Of a stretch of DNA of 23,832 bases, positions 7,817-15,206 are shown one piece after another (the stretch's first letter is position 1; each line of letters opens with the position of its first letter). Below the pieces are notes generated by a model. It worked only from the letters and a program-made list of their open reading frames with translations. It ran no database searches and was not told where the DNA came from. The DNA is from Acetomicrobium sp. UBA3949. Lineage in GTDB: Bacteria > Synergistota > Synergistia > Synergistales > Acetomicrobiaceae. Location: positions 1 to 23,832 of the forward strand of contig DGDP01000118.1 of assembly GCA_002385485.1 (NCBI GenBank), given 5' to 3'. Made by a program: the position numbers and the translations under genes.

Positions 7817-9280
7817 ATGCAAGACCTTTCTACCCTGCTTCTTTGGTTGTACAATTTGACCTCATTTTGCATCCGCATTGGAATGCTTTGTTATGTCCCC
7901 CTTAAACACGAACCTCCTACAGCCGTGGCATGGTTGTTGGCCATTAATATATGGCCCTGGGGAGGTTTCATTCTCTATTCCCTTTTCGGTTCGACGGGAC
8001 TGCCCAGGGAAAGGTTGCGGCGGCGCCAAACACTGCTGTCGGAATTAGGAAATGCACTTCACGATATCAGGGTTCAAGTATTACGGGAAGTTAACGACCC
8101 GGTCTTAAGGGATCAACAGAAGAGAATAAGCTATATGGCCTATAAAATGGTCGATATGAGTCCGGTAGCCGGCAATAGGATGGAATTGTTGGGCGATTTC
8201 GAGGAATATTTGGACAGATTGTGTCGGGATATAGATGAGGCCGAAAGATACGTATATCTCCTTTATTACATATTTTCATACGACATGATGACGAAAAAAC
8301 TCTTTAATGCGTTGGAAAGTGCAGCCAGGCGAGGGGTTGAATGCCGTATCCTCGTTGATTCTGTTGGAGCGAAGGAATTTTTACGACAACACACGTATTT
8401 ACTGCGAAGCAGCGGCGTAAAAATTGCCGAGGCTTTACCCCTCAGGTTTCTGAGGAGGACTTCCTTTACTGCAAGATATGACATAAGAAATCACAGGAAA
8501 ATTGCAATAATCGACGGAAAAGTTGCTTATACCGGTTCTCACAACATCATCGAGCCCTCCTACAATAGAAAAGCCGGGGGACGTCAGTGGCGCGACCTTT
8601 CCGTGAGACTAACCGGGCCTGTGGTGATTCAGCTTTTAGCAGTATGTTATGAAGACTGGTACGTTGAAACTCATGAAGATGTGCCTCTGGATAAAATGTT
8701 GTATTTTCTTCCCAGGCTGAATAAAGAGGGAAGTGCTATCGTTCAGACTGTGCCTAGCGGTCCGTCGATGCAGCTGCAAAATTACCAAAGGCTGTTGGTT
8801 TCAGCTTTACTGAACGCGGAAAGACGGGTCACTATAACAACTCCCTATTTTATACCCGACAGCGAAACCATGCGCGCCATAGAAACGGCACGCATCATGG
8901 ATGTAGAAGTGAGGTTAATTGTGCCCGAGAGGGCCGATAAACTCATAGTGGGCAGCGTCGCCAGAGCCTACTTCTCTCCTCTCCTCGAAATGGGGGTCAA
9001 AATTTACCAATATAAGGGAGACATATTACATGCCAAGACCGTTACTGTAGACGATGACTTGGCCTTTCTTGGGACAAGCAACTTCGACATTCGTTCATTC
9101 GCTTTGGATTTCGAGGTAGATTTGATTTTTTACAGCCAAGAGGAGATAAATTGCATTCTCGGGGCGCAGGAGGCCTATATGGCCCGATCCAAACTATTAC
9201 ACCCCAACGAATGGGAAAAAAGGCCTGTCCTGGAACGCGTGGTTTACGGAATTACCAAACTGTTCAGTCCCTTGTTTTAA
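7817..9280 (+). CDS. cls: Cardiolipin synthase (phospholipase D family)
   Basis: A 487-residue membrane enzyme that joins two phosphatidylglycerol molecules, or transfers a phosphatidyl group to another alcohol. The N-terminus has two hydrophobic segments with the PLD-N type sequence VAWLLAINIWPWGGFILY. Two complete HxK(x)4D motifs follow: His226, Lys228 and Asp233 in NHRKIAIIDGKVAYTGS, and His405, Lys407 and Asp412 in LHAKTVTVDDDLAFLGTSN. Length and layout match bacterial Cls. The ATG has GAGG eight bases before it. It sits between the phosphoesterase-fold gene and an exporter gene downstream of opgGH. Cardiolipin synthesis is the default reading, but other PLD-type phosphatidyltransfer reactions, including headgroup donation, are possible in this setting. 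Confidence 0.9.
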   Translation: MQDLSTLLLWLYNLTSFCIRIGMLCYVPLKHEPPTAVAWLLAINIWPWGGFILYSLFGSTGLPRERLRRRQTLLSELGNALHDIRVQVLREVNDPVLRDQQKRISYMAYKMVDMSPVAGNRMELLGDFEEYLDRLCRDIDEAERYVYLLYYIFSYDMMTKKLFNALESAARRGVECRILVDSVGAKEFLRQHTYLLRSSGVKIAEALPLRFLRRTSFTARYDIRNHRKIAIIDGKVAYTGSHNIIEPSYNRKAGGRQWRDLSVRLTGPVVIQLLAVCYEDWYVETHEDVPLDKMLYFLPRLNKEGSAIVQTVPSGPSMQLQNYQRLLVSALLNAERRVTITTPYFIPDSETMRAIETARIMDVEVRLIVPERADKLIVGSVARAYFSPLLEMGVKIYQYKGDILHAKTVTVDDDLAFLGTSNFDIRSFALDFEVDLIFYSQEEINCILGAQEAYMARSKLLHPNEWEKRPVLERVVYGITKLFSPLF

Positions 9281-9304
9281 TTCCTGCTGTGAGGGGTATT
9301 GACC

Positions 9305-10684
9305 TTGACGGATAAGTCATTTAAAAGAACAGTACTTTTTGTCTCGGCAGCGGCCTCGTTCCTGGGGCCTTTTATGATATCGACGGTAAACATAGCCTTG
9401 CCGGTCATAGGTCTTTATTTCAAAGCTGACGCTGCAGATCTGGGTTGGGTCGCAACCTCTTACATGCTTGCAACGGCAGCTGCCTTAGTCCCCGTGGGAA
9501 GGGCTGCTGACATAATCGGAAGACGGAAGATCTTTTTGTTGGGCGCTGCGCTTTTGGCGATCTTCAACTTTCTTGCCTTGTTTTCCATGAATTTGACTTT
9601 CCTTATTCTCTGTCGTCTGCTGCAGGGAATAGGCGGTGCAATGATTGTTACGACGTCGGTTGCCATACTTGCTTCCATTTTTCCGCCAGGAGAGAGAGGA
9701 AGGGCTATGGGCATCAATACGGCAACGACGTATTTGGGATTATCGATGGGACCCTTCTGCGGCGGGATTTTAGTCCAAAACTTTGGGTGGAAAAGCATCT
9801 TCGTTTCAACGGGTGTTTTCAGCTTATTTGTTTTTTATATGATACTTCGTTATATTAAAAGAGAATGGAGGGTCGCCAAAGAGGAGCCCTTCGATATATT
9901 GGGCAGCGCTTTATATGTCATCTTTTTGTTGTCATTTATGTATGGCATCTTTCTCGTACCTCAGGTTAAAAGCCTTTATTTCATTTCGGCCGGTATCGTA
10001 ATCGCCCTTCTGTTTCTAAGGCATCAATGGATTGTCCTTAATCCTGTATTCAATATAAAACTATTTCTCGGGAATAGGGGTTTTGCCTTTTCTAATTTGG
10101 CTGCCTTAATAAATTACGCGGCAACAGCATCGGTTGCCTTTCTGTTGAGCCTCTATTTGCAATATGTCAAGGGTATGTCTCCACAGTTGGCAGGGTCCGT
10201 TTTGGTGATACAGCCGGCCATCCAAGCCGGTTTTTCTCCCTTCGCAGGACGCATGTCGGATAACGTCGAGCCGAGGTACATCGCTTCTGCGGGTATGGCC
10301 CTAACGGCGTTGGGCCTCTTTTTCTTGTCACAATTAAGCCTTGCCACATCCTTTTTTCATTTGATTTTTGCCCTCTGTTTTTTGGGTTTTGGTTTTGCCC
10401 TTTTTTCGTCACCAAATGTTAACGCCATAATGAGTTCCGTCACAAACGAATATTACGGAGCTGCCTCCAGCACTTTGGCCACCATGCGACTGCTCGGTCA
10501 AACGATGAGCCTCGCCTTGGCCACAGCAATATTTTCCGTAAAGCTCGGAAAAGCACAAATAGCTGCAAACCTCGATCTATTCTTGGGAAGCGTTAATCTG
10601 GCGTTTTTTATCTCGGCTATTACCTGTTTGGCAGGTATTTACTTTTCTTACGTCAGGGGCAAGATACATATCGATAAAACCTAA
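9305..10684 (+). CDS. MFS exporter, DHA2 (14-TM) type
   Basis: A 459-residue proton-driven major facilitator with about 14 hydrophobic segments, as in the DHA2 drug:H+ antiporter group. The loop-2/3 motif A appears as GRAADIIGRRKIF, and an antiporter-type motif C appears as LGLSMGPFCGG. The RLLQGIGGAM segment of helix 4 is also typical. Of the two in-frame TTG codons (9299 and 9305) I chose 9305, because GAGGGG (9291-9296) is eight bases from it but only two from the first. The gap to cls is 24 bases, so it is most likely the last gene of the opgGH block, followed by a strong hairpin. Substrate is unknown; context allows a lipid or envelope-related compound, but a toxic-compound exporter is equally possible. 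Confidence 0.85.
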   Translation: MTDKSFKRTVLFVSAAASFLGPFMISTVNIALPVIGLYFKADAADLGWVATSYMLATAAALVPVGRAADIIGRRKIFLLGAALLAIFNFLALFSMNLTFLILCRLLQGIGGAMIVTTSVAILASIFPPGERGRAMGINTATTYLGLSMGPFCGGILVQNFGWKSIFVSTGVFSLFVFYMILRYIKREWRVAKEEPFDILGSALYVIFLLSFMYGIFLVPQVKSLYFISAGIVIALLFLRHQWIVLNPVFNIKLFLGNRGFAFSNLAALINYAATASVAFLLSLYLQYVKGMSPQLAGSVLVIQPAIQAGFSPFAGRMSDNVEPRYIASAGMALTALGLFFLSQLSLATSFFHLIFALCFLGFGFALFSSPNVNAIMSSVTNEYYGAASSTLATMRLLGQTMSLALATAIFSVKLGKAQIAANLDLFLGSVNLAFFISAITCLAGIYFSYVRGKIHIDKT

Positions 10685-10718
10685 GACGATCTCGTTCAGA
10701 AGCCCACGTTATACTGCT

Positions 10719-10772
10719 GCAAATGCCAGCCTCCTTGTAAATTGTCATGCATTTATGGAGTCTGGCATTTGC
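10719..10772. terminator. Long imperfect hairpin between convergent genes
   Basis: GCAAATGCCAG (10719-10729) pairs perfectly with CTGGCATTTGC (10762-10772). After a C/T mismatch, CTCC pairs with GGAG. After a small internal loop, TAAAT pairs with ATTTA around an eight-base loop, about 20 pairs in all. There is no U-tract on either side, so it is not a canonical intrinsic terminator. Its place between two convergent genes still suggests transcript ending or 3'-end protection. Confidence 0.5.
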
Positions 10773-10798
10773 GATGATAAGCGATACGGGTAAACCGG

Positions 10799-11062
10799 TT
10801 AACCCCAGACCTTCTTCTCGCTTTCCTGCAGAGCCTCATACAGGAGGGAGATCGTTTTTTGTTTTGTTCGCAGAGCTTCCATCAGCTTATTTTTAATAAC
10901 CTCGTCTTCGATCATATACCAAGTACCGGCAAGTCCGCTCATGGAATCGAGTTCGTCCGCCAGGGTTTCTCTGAGTAATTCCGCTATCTCTAAAGGATCG
11001 TCCACATGGGAATGATGATGCTCATGTTCAAAATCTCCCTCGGAAGTGACAACTTTACACAT
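10799..11062 (-). CDS. Small His-rich helical protein of unknown function
   Basis: An 87-residue protein I do not recognise. After MCKVVTSEGDF comes an acidic, histidine-rich patch (EHEHHHSHVDD) with five His in about ten residues, a plausible metal-binding segment. The rest is strongly helical and charged, in two stretches centred on LRETLADELDSMSGLAG and EALRTKQKTISLLYEAL. The spacing recalls half of a rubrerythrin-like four-helix bundle, but the ExxH iron ligands are not there. The ATG at 11062 is chosen because GGAGAGG lies just upstream; 12 extra residues would be needed for an earlier start with no such site. It is divergent from the LUD-domain gene and may share its control region. A metal-binding or chaperone role is speculation. 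Confidence 0.65.
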   Translation of the reverse strand: MCKVVTSEGDFEHEHHHSHVDDPLEIAELLRETLADELDSMSGLAGTWYMIEDEVIKNKLMEALRTKQKTISLLYEALQESEKKVWG

Positions 11063-11101
11063 CAATATCCTCTCCTTCATCAAGAAATGATTCGCCAATT
11101 A

Positions 11102-11129
11102 ATGGTATCATTTTAACGGTAGGAGTCAA
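11102..11129 (-). promoter_or_regulatory. Candidate promoter for the His-rich protein gene
   Basis: On the minus strand TTGACT (11124-11129) and TACCAT (11102-11107) are 16 bases apart. Transcription would start roughly 33 bases before the ATG. The -35 is strong and the -10 is poor. Confidence 0.4.
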
Positions 11130-11172
11130 GCTGAAGTAATTTTATTCACAAAATACAGAGGAGGGATATTGC

Positions 11173-11826
11173 ATGGCCGATTGGGAAATGTTCAGAAAAA
11201 ATCATTATGATCTTTTGGGTAACGCTATGGTGAAAAACTTAGAGAAAAAAGGCTATAAGGCCCTATATGTGGCAACGGCCGATAAAGCCAAGGATTCGGT
11301 AATGGAATTGATACCCGAAGGTGCCAGCGTGGGCATTCCGGGAAGCGTGACGATAAGGGAATTGGGCCTGCTAGAAGAGCTCGAAAAAAGAGGAAACAAG
11401 GTTGTCCATCATTGGGATCCGAGCCTTGCGGGAAGGGAGAGATTAAAGAGGCTTAGCGATGAGCTTTTGTGCGACGTATTTTTGACGAGCGCCAATGCTA
11501 TCACCATTGACGGGACTATCGTTAACATCGACGGAAACGGCAACAGGGTTGCCGGAATGGCATGGGCCATGGGGAAGATAATATATGTCATCGGAATGAA
11601 TAAAGTTTGCCCCGGTGATGTAGATGCGGCTATAGCACGCGTTAAAAACTTTGCTACTCCGCCTAATGCTATGCGCCTTAATATCAAAACGCCCTGTGCG
11701 TCTTTAGGATATTGTGTCAATTGTGACGTGCCAGAAAGGGTTTGTAGGGCGATGCTCGTGCTCGAAAGGGCTCCCTCCGGGCGGGAATGTCATGTAATTT
11801 TAGTGGGCGAGACGCTGGGTTATTAA
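11173..11826 (+). CDS. LUD-domain protein (LutC/YkgG-like, DUF162)
   Basis: A 217-residue single-domain LUD protein. The family includes LutC of the lactate oxidation complex and many stand-alone members in anaerobes whose reaction is not established. The diagnostic segment TSANAITIDGTIVNIDGNGN is present, with IPGSVTIRELGL before it. Near the C-terminus there is a cysteine cluster TPCASLGYCVNCDVPERVC with four Cys, able to bind a metal or Fe-S cluster. The ATG is preceded by GAGGAGGG about six bases away. Neither lutA nor lutB is adjacent, so a lactate role is not supported by context. The gene ends at an 18-bp perfect hairpin and is divergent from the His-rich protein gene. Confidence 0.82.
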   Translation: MADWEMFRKNHYDLLGNAMVKNLEKKGYKALYVATADKAKDSVMELIPEGASVGIPGSVTIRELGLLEELEKRGNKVVHHWDPSLAGRERLKRLSDELLCDVFLTSANAITIDGTIVNIDGNGNRVAGMAWAMGKIIYVIGMNKVCPGDVDAAIARVKNFATPPNAMRLNIKTPCASLGYCVNCDVPERVCRAMLVLERAPSGRECHVILVGETLGY

Positions 11827-11831
11827 GCTTT

Positions 11832-11893
11832 TCAAACAATAACAGGCCGGTATTTTAAATTTTAATATTATTACTCGGCCTGTTATTGTTTGA
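11832..11893. terminator. 18-bp perfect inverted repeat after the LUD gene
   Basis: The arm at 11832-11849 (TCAAACAATAACAGGCCG) pairs without a mismatch with 11876-11893 (CGGCCTGTTATTGTTTGA), leaving an AT-rich 26-base loop. No run of T's follows. It starts six bases after the LUD stop codon and ends ten bases before the next gene's -10 element, so it most likely separates the two transcripts. A small palindromic mobile repeat is the alternative. Confidence 0.55.
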
Positions 11894-11902
11894 CCGATAT
11901 CA

Positions 11903-11911
11903 TGATATAAT
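11903..11911 (+). promoter_or_regulatory. Extended -10 promoter of the HD-GYP gene
   Basis: TGATATAAT is a perfect TGn-TATAAT extended -10, which works with little need for a -35. The start point would be near 11918, about 34 bases before the GTG start codon. Confidence 0.55.
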
Positions 11912-11951
11912 TATTTGTAAATGCAATGTAGCAAACATAGGAGTGATTTTT

Positions 11952-13835
11952 GTGTGGGATTTTGAATTAATATTGCACATGGCAGATTCTGCGTCTTTCT
12001 TAGTGCTTTTAAAGGATAGACATAACAAATTGGTATGGGTAAACCAAAGATGCATAGAAGAAATGGGACTACCGCCTCGTAAGGAAATGATTGGAAAAGA
12101 TCCCAACATTTTTCTCCCTAATGCCGATTATCTTCTTTTCTCGATAGACCAAGAAATTATGAAAAAGGGTATTCCTAAATTTAATATGATCAATGAAATT
12201 ATATTGCCTTCGGGAAGAAAAAAGTGGTATTGTATCGAAAAACTTCCAATAAAAAATGAAAATGGCGAATCTGTGGGTATAGGTAATTTTTTAAGAGATG
12301 TGACCGAATTAGTTAAGACACAACAAAATCTAAAACGTAATAACACATTATTAAGGTCAATATTAAATATAAATCGAATATTGACCAAACAGGAACAGAG
12401 CTCTTGTTATTGCACAGAGGTTCATCGTATTTTAGTTGATGCGGAATGTTACGAAGAGATGTTGTTTTATGTGTTTGAGCCTTGCAGTCTCTGTCAGTCT
12501 CAAATAATTTCATCTCCTGAGCTGGAAGATGCATTGACACCTCATTTTGAAAATAAGGATTACCGATTTTTCCTTACGAGTGGCTTTCTTAATAGCATCA
12601 ACAATTGCCCCCTCTTGCTAAAAAAAGAAGATTTGCAAGCAATAGGATTACAAATTCCAGAAAAATATAGTGAACATTCAGTTGCATTAGCTCCCATGAC
12701 GAATCAAGGAAAGACATGCGGCATCATGTTTGCCATCTTGCCCAAGGACGTTGAATTTGAAGATGAAGAAAGGATGCTTTTTGAAGAACTTGCAAACAGC
12801 ATAGCATATGCCATTAATGTACGCGATATTGACGCACAGCTTCGTAAGGAAAGGACCTTTTTGGAAAAACTTTTCGAAACTTCTCCTGAAGGAGTGGTTT
12901 TATGCAAGCCTAGCGGAGAAGTTGTGAATGCAAATTCAGCTTTTTGCTCTATTTTTGGTTTTGACCATCCTTCGTTAGTGGTAGGTAAAAATATAGATGA
13001 TTTAATTGCTGATGATAAAATCCGTACCGAAGCCTTGGCCCTTACCGATGCTGGTGCTAGCGGAAAGAGTGTCGCCATCGAAAATGTGCGAATAAAGGCC
13101 GACGGAACTCCCTTAAACTTATCTATACTTGTTGTTCCTGTAAAAATTAAAGGAGAGATCGTTGGCGTTTATGCCATCTATCGAGATATTACCGACAGAG
13201 TGAATTATGAAAAAGCTATATTAGAAAATTTTAAACATATGTCTATGACATGGAGGCAAACGGTTGAACTTCTTGTGGCAGTCAGCGAACTGCGAGACCC
13301 TTATACCTCAGGACATCAAAAGCGTGTGGCTGAAATTGCAAAGTTCATTGCAATGAATATGGAACTTTCTCCCACTCAAGTCGATGCTGTTGAAATGGCG
13401 GCTCTGATACACGACATAGGAAAAATCAAGGTTCCAGCGGAAATATTAAGCAAGCCCGGACCCTTAGATGAAGTTGAATATCTTTTGGTAAAAACCCATC
13501 CTATGGCAGGCTATAATCTTTTAAAGAATGTCGATTTTCCCTGGCCCATTGCCGAGATAGTCTTGCAGCATCACGAGCGACTGGACGGCAGCGGGTATCC
13601 CCTCGGACTTAGAGGCGAAGAAATACGATTAGAATCGCGTATTATTGCTGTCGCCGATGTGTTGGAGGCAATGACTTCTGACAGACCTTATCGAAAAGCT
13701 TTGGATATTGAACAAGCCTTGAATGAATTGAAGTGCAATCGCGGGAAGCTTTACGGTGAAGAAGCCGTAGATGCCTGCCTGTCGTTATATAAAGATGGTA
13801 TTCTTAGGCCTTGGCTTGAGTTGTATAAAATTTGA
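11952..13835 (+). CDS. PAS-GAF-PAS-HD-GYP cyclic-di-GMP phosphodiesterase
   Basis: A 627-residue cytoplasmic sensor-effector. Residues 1 to about 120 form a PAS domain ending in the PAC-like VGIGNFLRDVTEL. A GAF-like region (about 130-300) contains SSCYC, EPCSLC and NNCPLL, an unusual cysteine content. A second PAS (about 310-430) ends in VGVYAIYRDITDR. The HD-GYP domain shows DPYTSGHQKRVAEIA, LIHDIGKIKVPAEIL (His487-Asp488), HHERLDGSGYPLG (Gly548-Tyr549-Pro550) and AVADVLEAMTSDRPYR. All catalytic motifs look intact, so it should hydrolyse cyclic di-GMP. The GTG at 11952 has AGGAG eight bases upstream. The 5' part of the gene is visibly more AT-rich than its neighbours. No membrane segment is present and no GGDEF gene lies nearby. 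Confidence 0.9.
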   Translation: MWDFELILHMADSASFLVLLKDRHNKLVWVNQRCIEEMGLPPRKEMIGKDPNIFLPNADYLLFSIDQEIMKKGIPKFNMINEIILPSGRKKWYCIEKLPIKNENGESVGIGNFLRDVTELVKTQQNLKRNNTLLRSILNINRILTKQEQSSCYCTEVHRILVDAECYEEMLFYVFEPCSLCQSQIISSPELEDALTPHFENKDYRFFLTSGFLNSINNCPLLLKKEDLQAIGLQIPEKYSEHSVALAPMTNQGKTCGIMFAILPKDVEFEDEERMLFEELANSIAYAINVRDIDAQLRKERTFLEKLFETSPEGVVLCKPSGEVVNANSAFCSIFGFDHPSLVVGKNIDDLIADDKIRTEALALTDAGASGKSVAIENVRIKADGTPLNLSILVVPVKIKGEIVGVYAIYRDITDRVNYEKAILENFKHMSMTWRQTVELLVAVSELRDPYTSGHQKRVAEIAKFIAMNMELSPTQVDAVEMAALIHDIGKIKVPAEILSKPGPLDEVEYLLVKTHPMAGYNLLKNVDFPWPIAEIVLQHHERLDGSGYPLGLRGEEIRLESRIIAVADVLEAMTSDRPYRKALDIEQALNELKCNRGKLYGEEAVDACLSLYKDGILRPWLELYKI

Positions 13836-13888
13836 TTTTAAATTTATAAAGTGCCCCCGACGCTTATTCGCTGTACTCTGTTTGAATC

Positions 13889-15082
13889 TCAGCTGTCGCC
13901 TTCTGTTTTATCATGCAAGTTGACGGTATTATATTTACGGAGAACCTGTATTAAATCTTCGACGTCGATTCCTTCTTTGATATTACCGTCCCGACCCACG
14001 ACGGTTGTGGCCTTTAAGATCGAGTTTATTGCAGCTTCTTCCACAGCTTCGACAGTTGCAAGAAACAGCGGCGAAAGGGCCTCATTGGTTACCGTAGTAC
14101 CTTGCAGGGTCAGTTTGTCGGTCTCGTGGGGAATGGTATGGGCTGTTGAAAAGGCTATGAAGAAGTCTCCGGACCCGTTGCTTCCGTAAAATCCCATCCG
14201 GGCAAGCCCTAAAACTGCCCGTTTTGCAACGCGTATAAGCCCTCTGTGAAACAGTGGTGCATCCGTGGCTATGACGACCATGACGGATCCGCCAAGCTCT
14301 TTTTCAAAGAGAGGACCGCAAATTAGCCGATTTGTGTTTTCAGAGTAAGGAAGATGGCCCAACTCTCTTCCGACAGGAGCTCCGTCGATTGTCAGGGCAC
14401 CGTCAAAATTTGTAAGCGCCAAAGCCCCAATCGTATAGCTGCCTAATTCGGGAGGAAGAAGACGTGACGACGTCCCGATTCCACCCTTCCATCCCATACA
14501 GGAACTCCCCGTTCCGGCGCCGACTGCACCCTCCTCCACCGCTCCCGACCTTGCTCCTTTTAAGGCTTCGTGGACGTGTTCTTTTTTGACGTGGCGTCCT
14601 TGGATGTCGTTTAAAAATCCGTCGTTAATCTCTCCTACAACAGGATTTACCGTGCAAGTTTGAATGCCGATCTCCTGATTTTGCGTTATCATCCAATCTA
14701 TGAGCGCATCCGCCACAAGCGGGACGTTCAAAGTATTAGTAAGAAGTATCGGTGTCTCCAGATTTCCTACCTCGTTTATCTGGTGTAATCCCGTTGATTT
14801 TCCGAAGCCGTTAAAGACGAAAGCTGCAGCCGGTAGCTTTTCCTTGAAAATATTGCCCTCGTGAGGAACGATAGCAGTCACTCCCGTCCGCACGGGTCCT
14901 CTTCCCGGTTTTAAGGCTCCTTCTCCCTCAATCAAAGTGCAATGTCCCACCTTAACTCCTTTTACGTCGGTAATAGCGTTATATTTCCCCGGAGTAAATA
15001 CTCCGATATTTATACCTATATCTCGTAATCTTGGGCGCGCCGCCTCTTTCTCGTACCGTGCGTCGTTGTTGTGTGAAGTCAA
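13889..15082 (-). CDS. P1-family aminopeptidase (DmpA/BapA-like)
   Basis: A 397-residue member of peptidase family S58 (L-aminopeptidase/D-esterase), self-processing N-terminal-nucleophile enzymes that release N-terminal residues from peptides, amides or beta-peptides. The N-terminus has GKYNAITDVKGVKVGHCTLI. GAGTGSSCMGWKGGIGTSSR and LALTNFDG, whose Asn matches the catalytic Asn of the family, follow. The Gly265-Ser266 pair in ELGGSVMVVIATDAP fits the self-cleavage site and nucleophile. NGSGDFFIAFSTAH is also conserved. I prefer the TTG start at 15082, which has GAGAGGTGA just upstream; a GTG at 15091 lies inside that site. There is no signal peptide. A possible -10 (TAGAAT, minus strand, 15155-15160) lies upstream. 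It is separated from the EamA gene by 124 bases. Confidence 0.9.
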   Translation of the reverse strand: MTSHNNDARYEKEAARPRLRDIGINIGVFTPGKYNAITDVKGVKVGHCTLIEGEGALKPGRGPVRTGVTAIVPHEGNIFKEKLPAAAFVFNGFGKSTGLHQINEVGNLETPILLTNTLNVPLVADALIDWMITQNQEIGIQTCTVNPVVGEINDGFLNDIQGRHVKKEHVHEALKGARSGAVEEGAVGAGTGSSCMGWKGGIGTSSRLLPPELGSYTIGALALTNFDGALTIDGAPVGRELGHLPYSENTNRLICGPLFEKELGGSVMVVIATDAPLFHRGLIRVAKRAVLGLARMGFYGSNGSGDFFIAFSTAHTIPHETDKLTLQGTTVTNEALSPLFLATVEAVEEAAINSILKATTVVGRDGNIKEGIDVEDLIQVLRKYNTVNLHDKTEGDS

Positions 15083-15206
15083 TGCATTCACCTCTCATTT
15101 TTATTTAAAAAACAAAAGTTAAGCTTAGATTTTGCCCGTAGGGATGAGGGCCATATTCTAAAAAATAAATATTTTGCGAAAATAACACGTAGCACGAAGA
15201 TAGGCA

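Noticed and set aside
13836..13888. Terminator between the HD-GYP and P1 peptidase genes
   Set aside because: The 53-base convergent gap has no convincing inverted repeat on either strand.
15083..15206. Terminator or regulatory RNA between the EamA gene and the P1 peptidase gene
   Set aside because: Only four-base-pair stems could be drawn. The region is AT-rich with a possible -10 (TAGAAT), but nothing firmer.
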